Assembly (NCBI GenBank): GCA_017795005.1
Contig: CP051242.1
Coordinates: 1-64,000, forward strand
Origin: Balneolaceae bacterium
GTDB lineage: Bacteria > Bacteroidota > Rhodothermia > Balneolales > Balneolaceae
Length of the DNA stretch: 64,000 nucleotides
Reading direction: 5' to 3'
Below the pieces are notes generated by a model, which was not told where the DNA came from, ran no database searches, and saw only the letters and a list, made by a program, of their open reading frames with translations. Positions 63,603 to 64,000 of this stretch are shown here, piece after piece (position 1 is the first letter of the stretch; the number at the start of each line of letters is the position of its first letter). Both the position numbers and the translations under genes were made by a program.

Positions 63603-64000
63603 TTATTTAATCAGGAGCATCTTTTTAACAAATAACTGTCCACCGGCCTCTAACTTATAAATATACATTCCACTAGCTTGAGCAGATGCGTCCCAGTAAA
63701 CTGAATAGGAACCTGCGGCCTTTACTTCATTTTGTAGCTCAGCAACCTGTCTTCCAAGTATATCATATACAGTTAGCCTGACATTCATTCGCTCGGGTAA
63801 TTCAAATTCAATTCGGGTCCCAGGGTTAAATGGATTAGGATAGTTTTGTTCCAGTTTAATGGCATGTGGTACATTTTTGTCTTCCTCTTCATTTGAGACA
63901 AGAGTACTATTTGAAGAACCTGGAGTTCCTCCTTCGGTAGCAGAAGCAGCCCAATTTGAAGGAACAAGATTATCAGATGCAGAGCTGGTAAGTTCAATCG
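63603..64000 (-). CDS. C-terminal part of a T9SS-secreted protein (5' truncated)
   Basis: About 131 residues in one open frame that continues past the window edge: IELTSSASDNLVPSNWAASA, then EGGTPGSSN (a lamin-tail end) and the sorting domain NYPNPFNPGTRIEFELPERMNVRL...KKMLLIK. An ATG inside the frame at 63788 is not the true start. Its sorting domain shares 58 identical bases with the upstream CotH protein, pointing to recent duplication or conversion. Confidence 0.9.
   Translation of the reverse strand, partial: IELTSSASDNLVPSNWAASATEGGTPGSSNSTLVSNEEEDKNVPHAIKLEQNYPNPFNPGTRIEFELPERMNVRLTVYDILGRQVAELQNEVKAAGSYSVYWDASAQASGMYIYKLEAGGQLFVKKMLLIK

Noticed and set aside
63785-63997. Separate 70-codon minus-strand ORF beginning MNLPAL
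   Set aside because: Another frame of the truncated T9SS protein, whose sorting domain reads through this region in the true frame.

Overview
The window is about 64 kb of chromosomal DNA, low in GC by eye, from a Gram-negative bacterium of the Bacteroidota/Balneolota type, probably Balneolaceae. Three things support this. Secreted proteins end in a type IX secretion sorting domain with the NYPNPFNP motif. There is a PorQ-like type IX component. Outer-membrane machinery is plentiful: an LptD-like protein, an Mla-type lipid ABC system, a TonB receptor and an OprP-like porin. The lineage is inferred from gene content, because no rRNA is present. I saw no CRISPR array, transposase, integrase or phage gene.

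Layout. 1-5.3 kb: a two-component pair (kinase cut by the window edge), a solitary four-helix-bundle gene bracketed by an inverted repeat, an SDR oxidoreductase and a DUF58 protein. 4.1-8.6 kb: a probable operon of OprP-like porin, DASS transporter, response regulator and cNMP-domain histidine kinase. 8.7-12.3 kb: a likely copper-acquisition operon of a Cys/His/Met-rich membrane protein, a YtkA/FixH-like lipoprotein and an OprC-like TonB receptor with the CxxxM and HxM ligand motifs. 13-20 kb: a DUF4926 remnant, recQ, a GxxExxY nuclease-like cassette, then carB and carA. 20-29 kb: penicillin acylase, an amidinohydrolase, an SGNH-type protein, ddl, nadK and mdh. 29.5-33.4 kb: a HIT-aroQ-flippase-NYN operon, a thioredoxin-like protein and tRNA-Lys. 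33.5-43 kb: a secreted PLD/SNase-like/HhH protein, a DivIC-like protein, a ROK kinase, lptD, ribE, ribD and a PpiD-type chaperone. 43-50 kb: mlaD-mlaF-mlaE, porQ, aroC, a TPR protein, a LysM/RlpA-like protein and a CPBP protease. 50-56.7 kb: an ECF sigma factor, a histidine kinase, tRNA-Leu-tig-clpP-clpX, cutA and cysH. 56.8-64 kb: a xylan-degradation and secretion region (GH10, GH43, a CotH/lamin-tail protein and the tail of another type IX cargo).

Most genes are ordinary housekeeping genes. The most unusual material lies between them. Two single-gene cassettes (four-helix-bundle, 1709-2143; GxxExxY, 15453-15983) are each bracketed by their own inverted repeat and sit against the 5' end of a co-oriented gene. 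Three ORF-less hairpins are built in the same way from reiterated short words. There are also two members of a GC-rich REP-like hairpin family and two copies of a composite repeat whose palindrome shows compensatory base changes.

All identifications come from reading the sequence and recalling families. No database search was run. Residue numbers are counted by hand.
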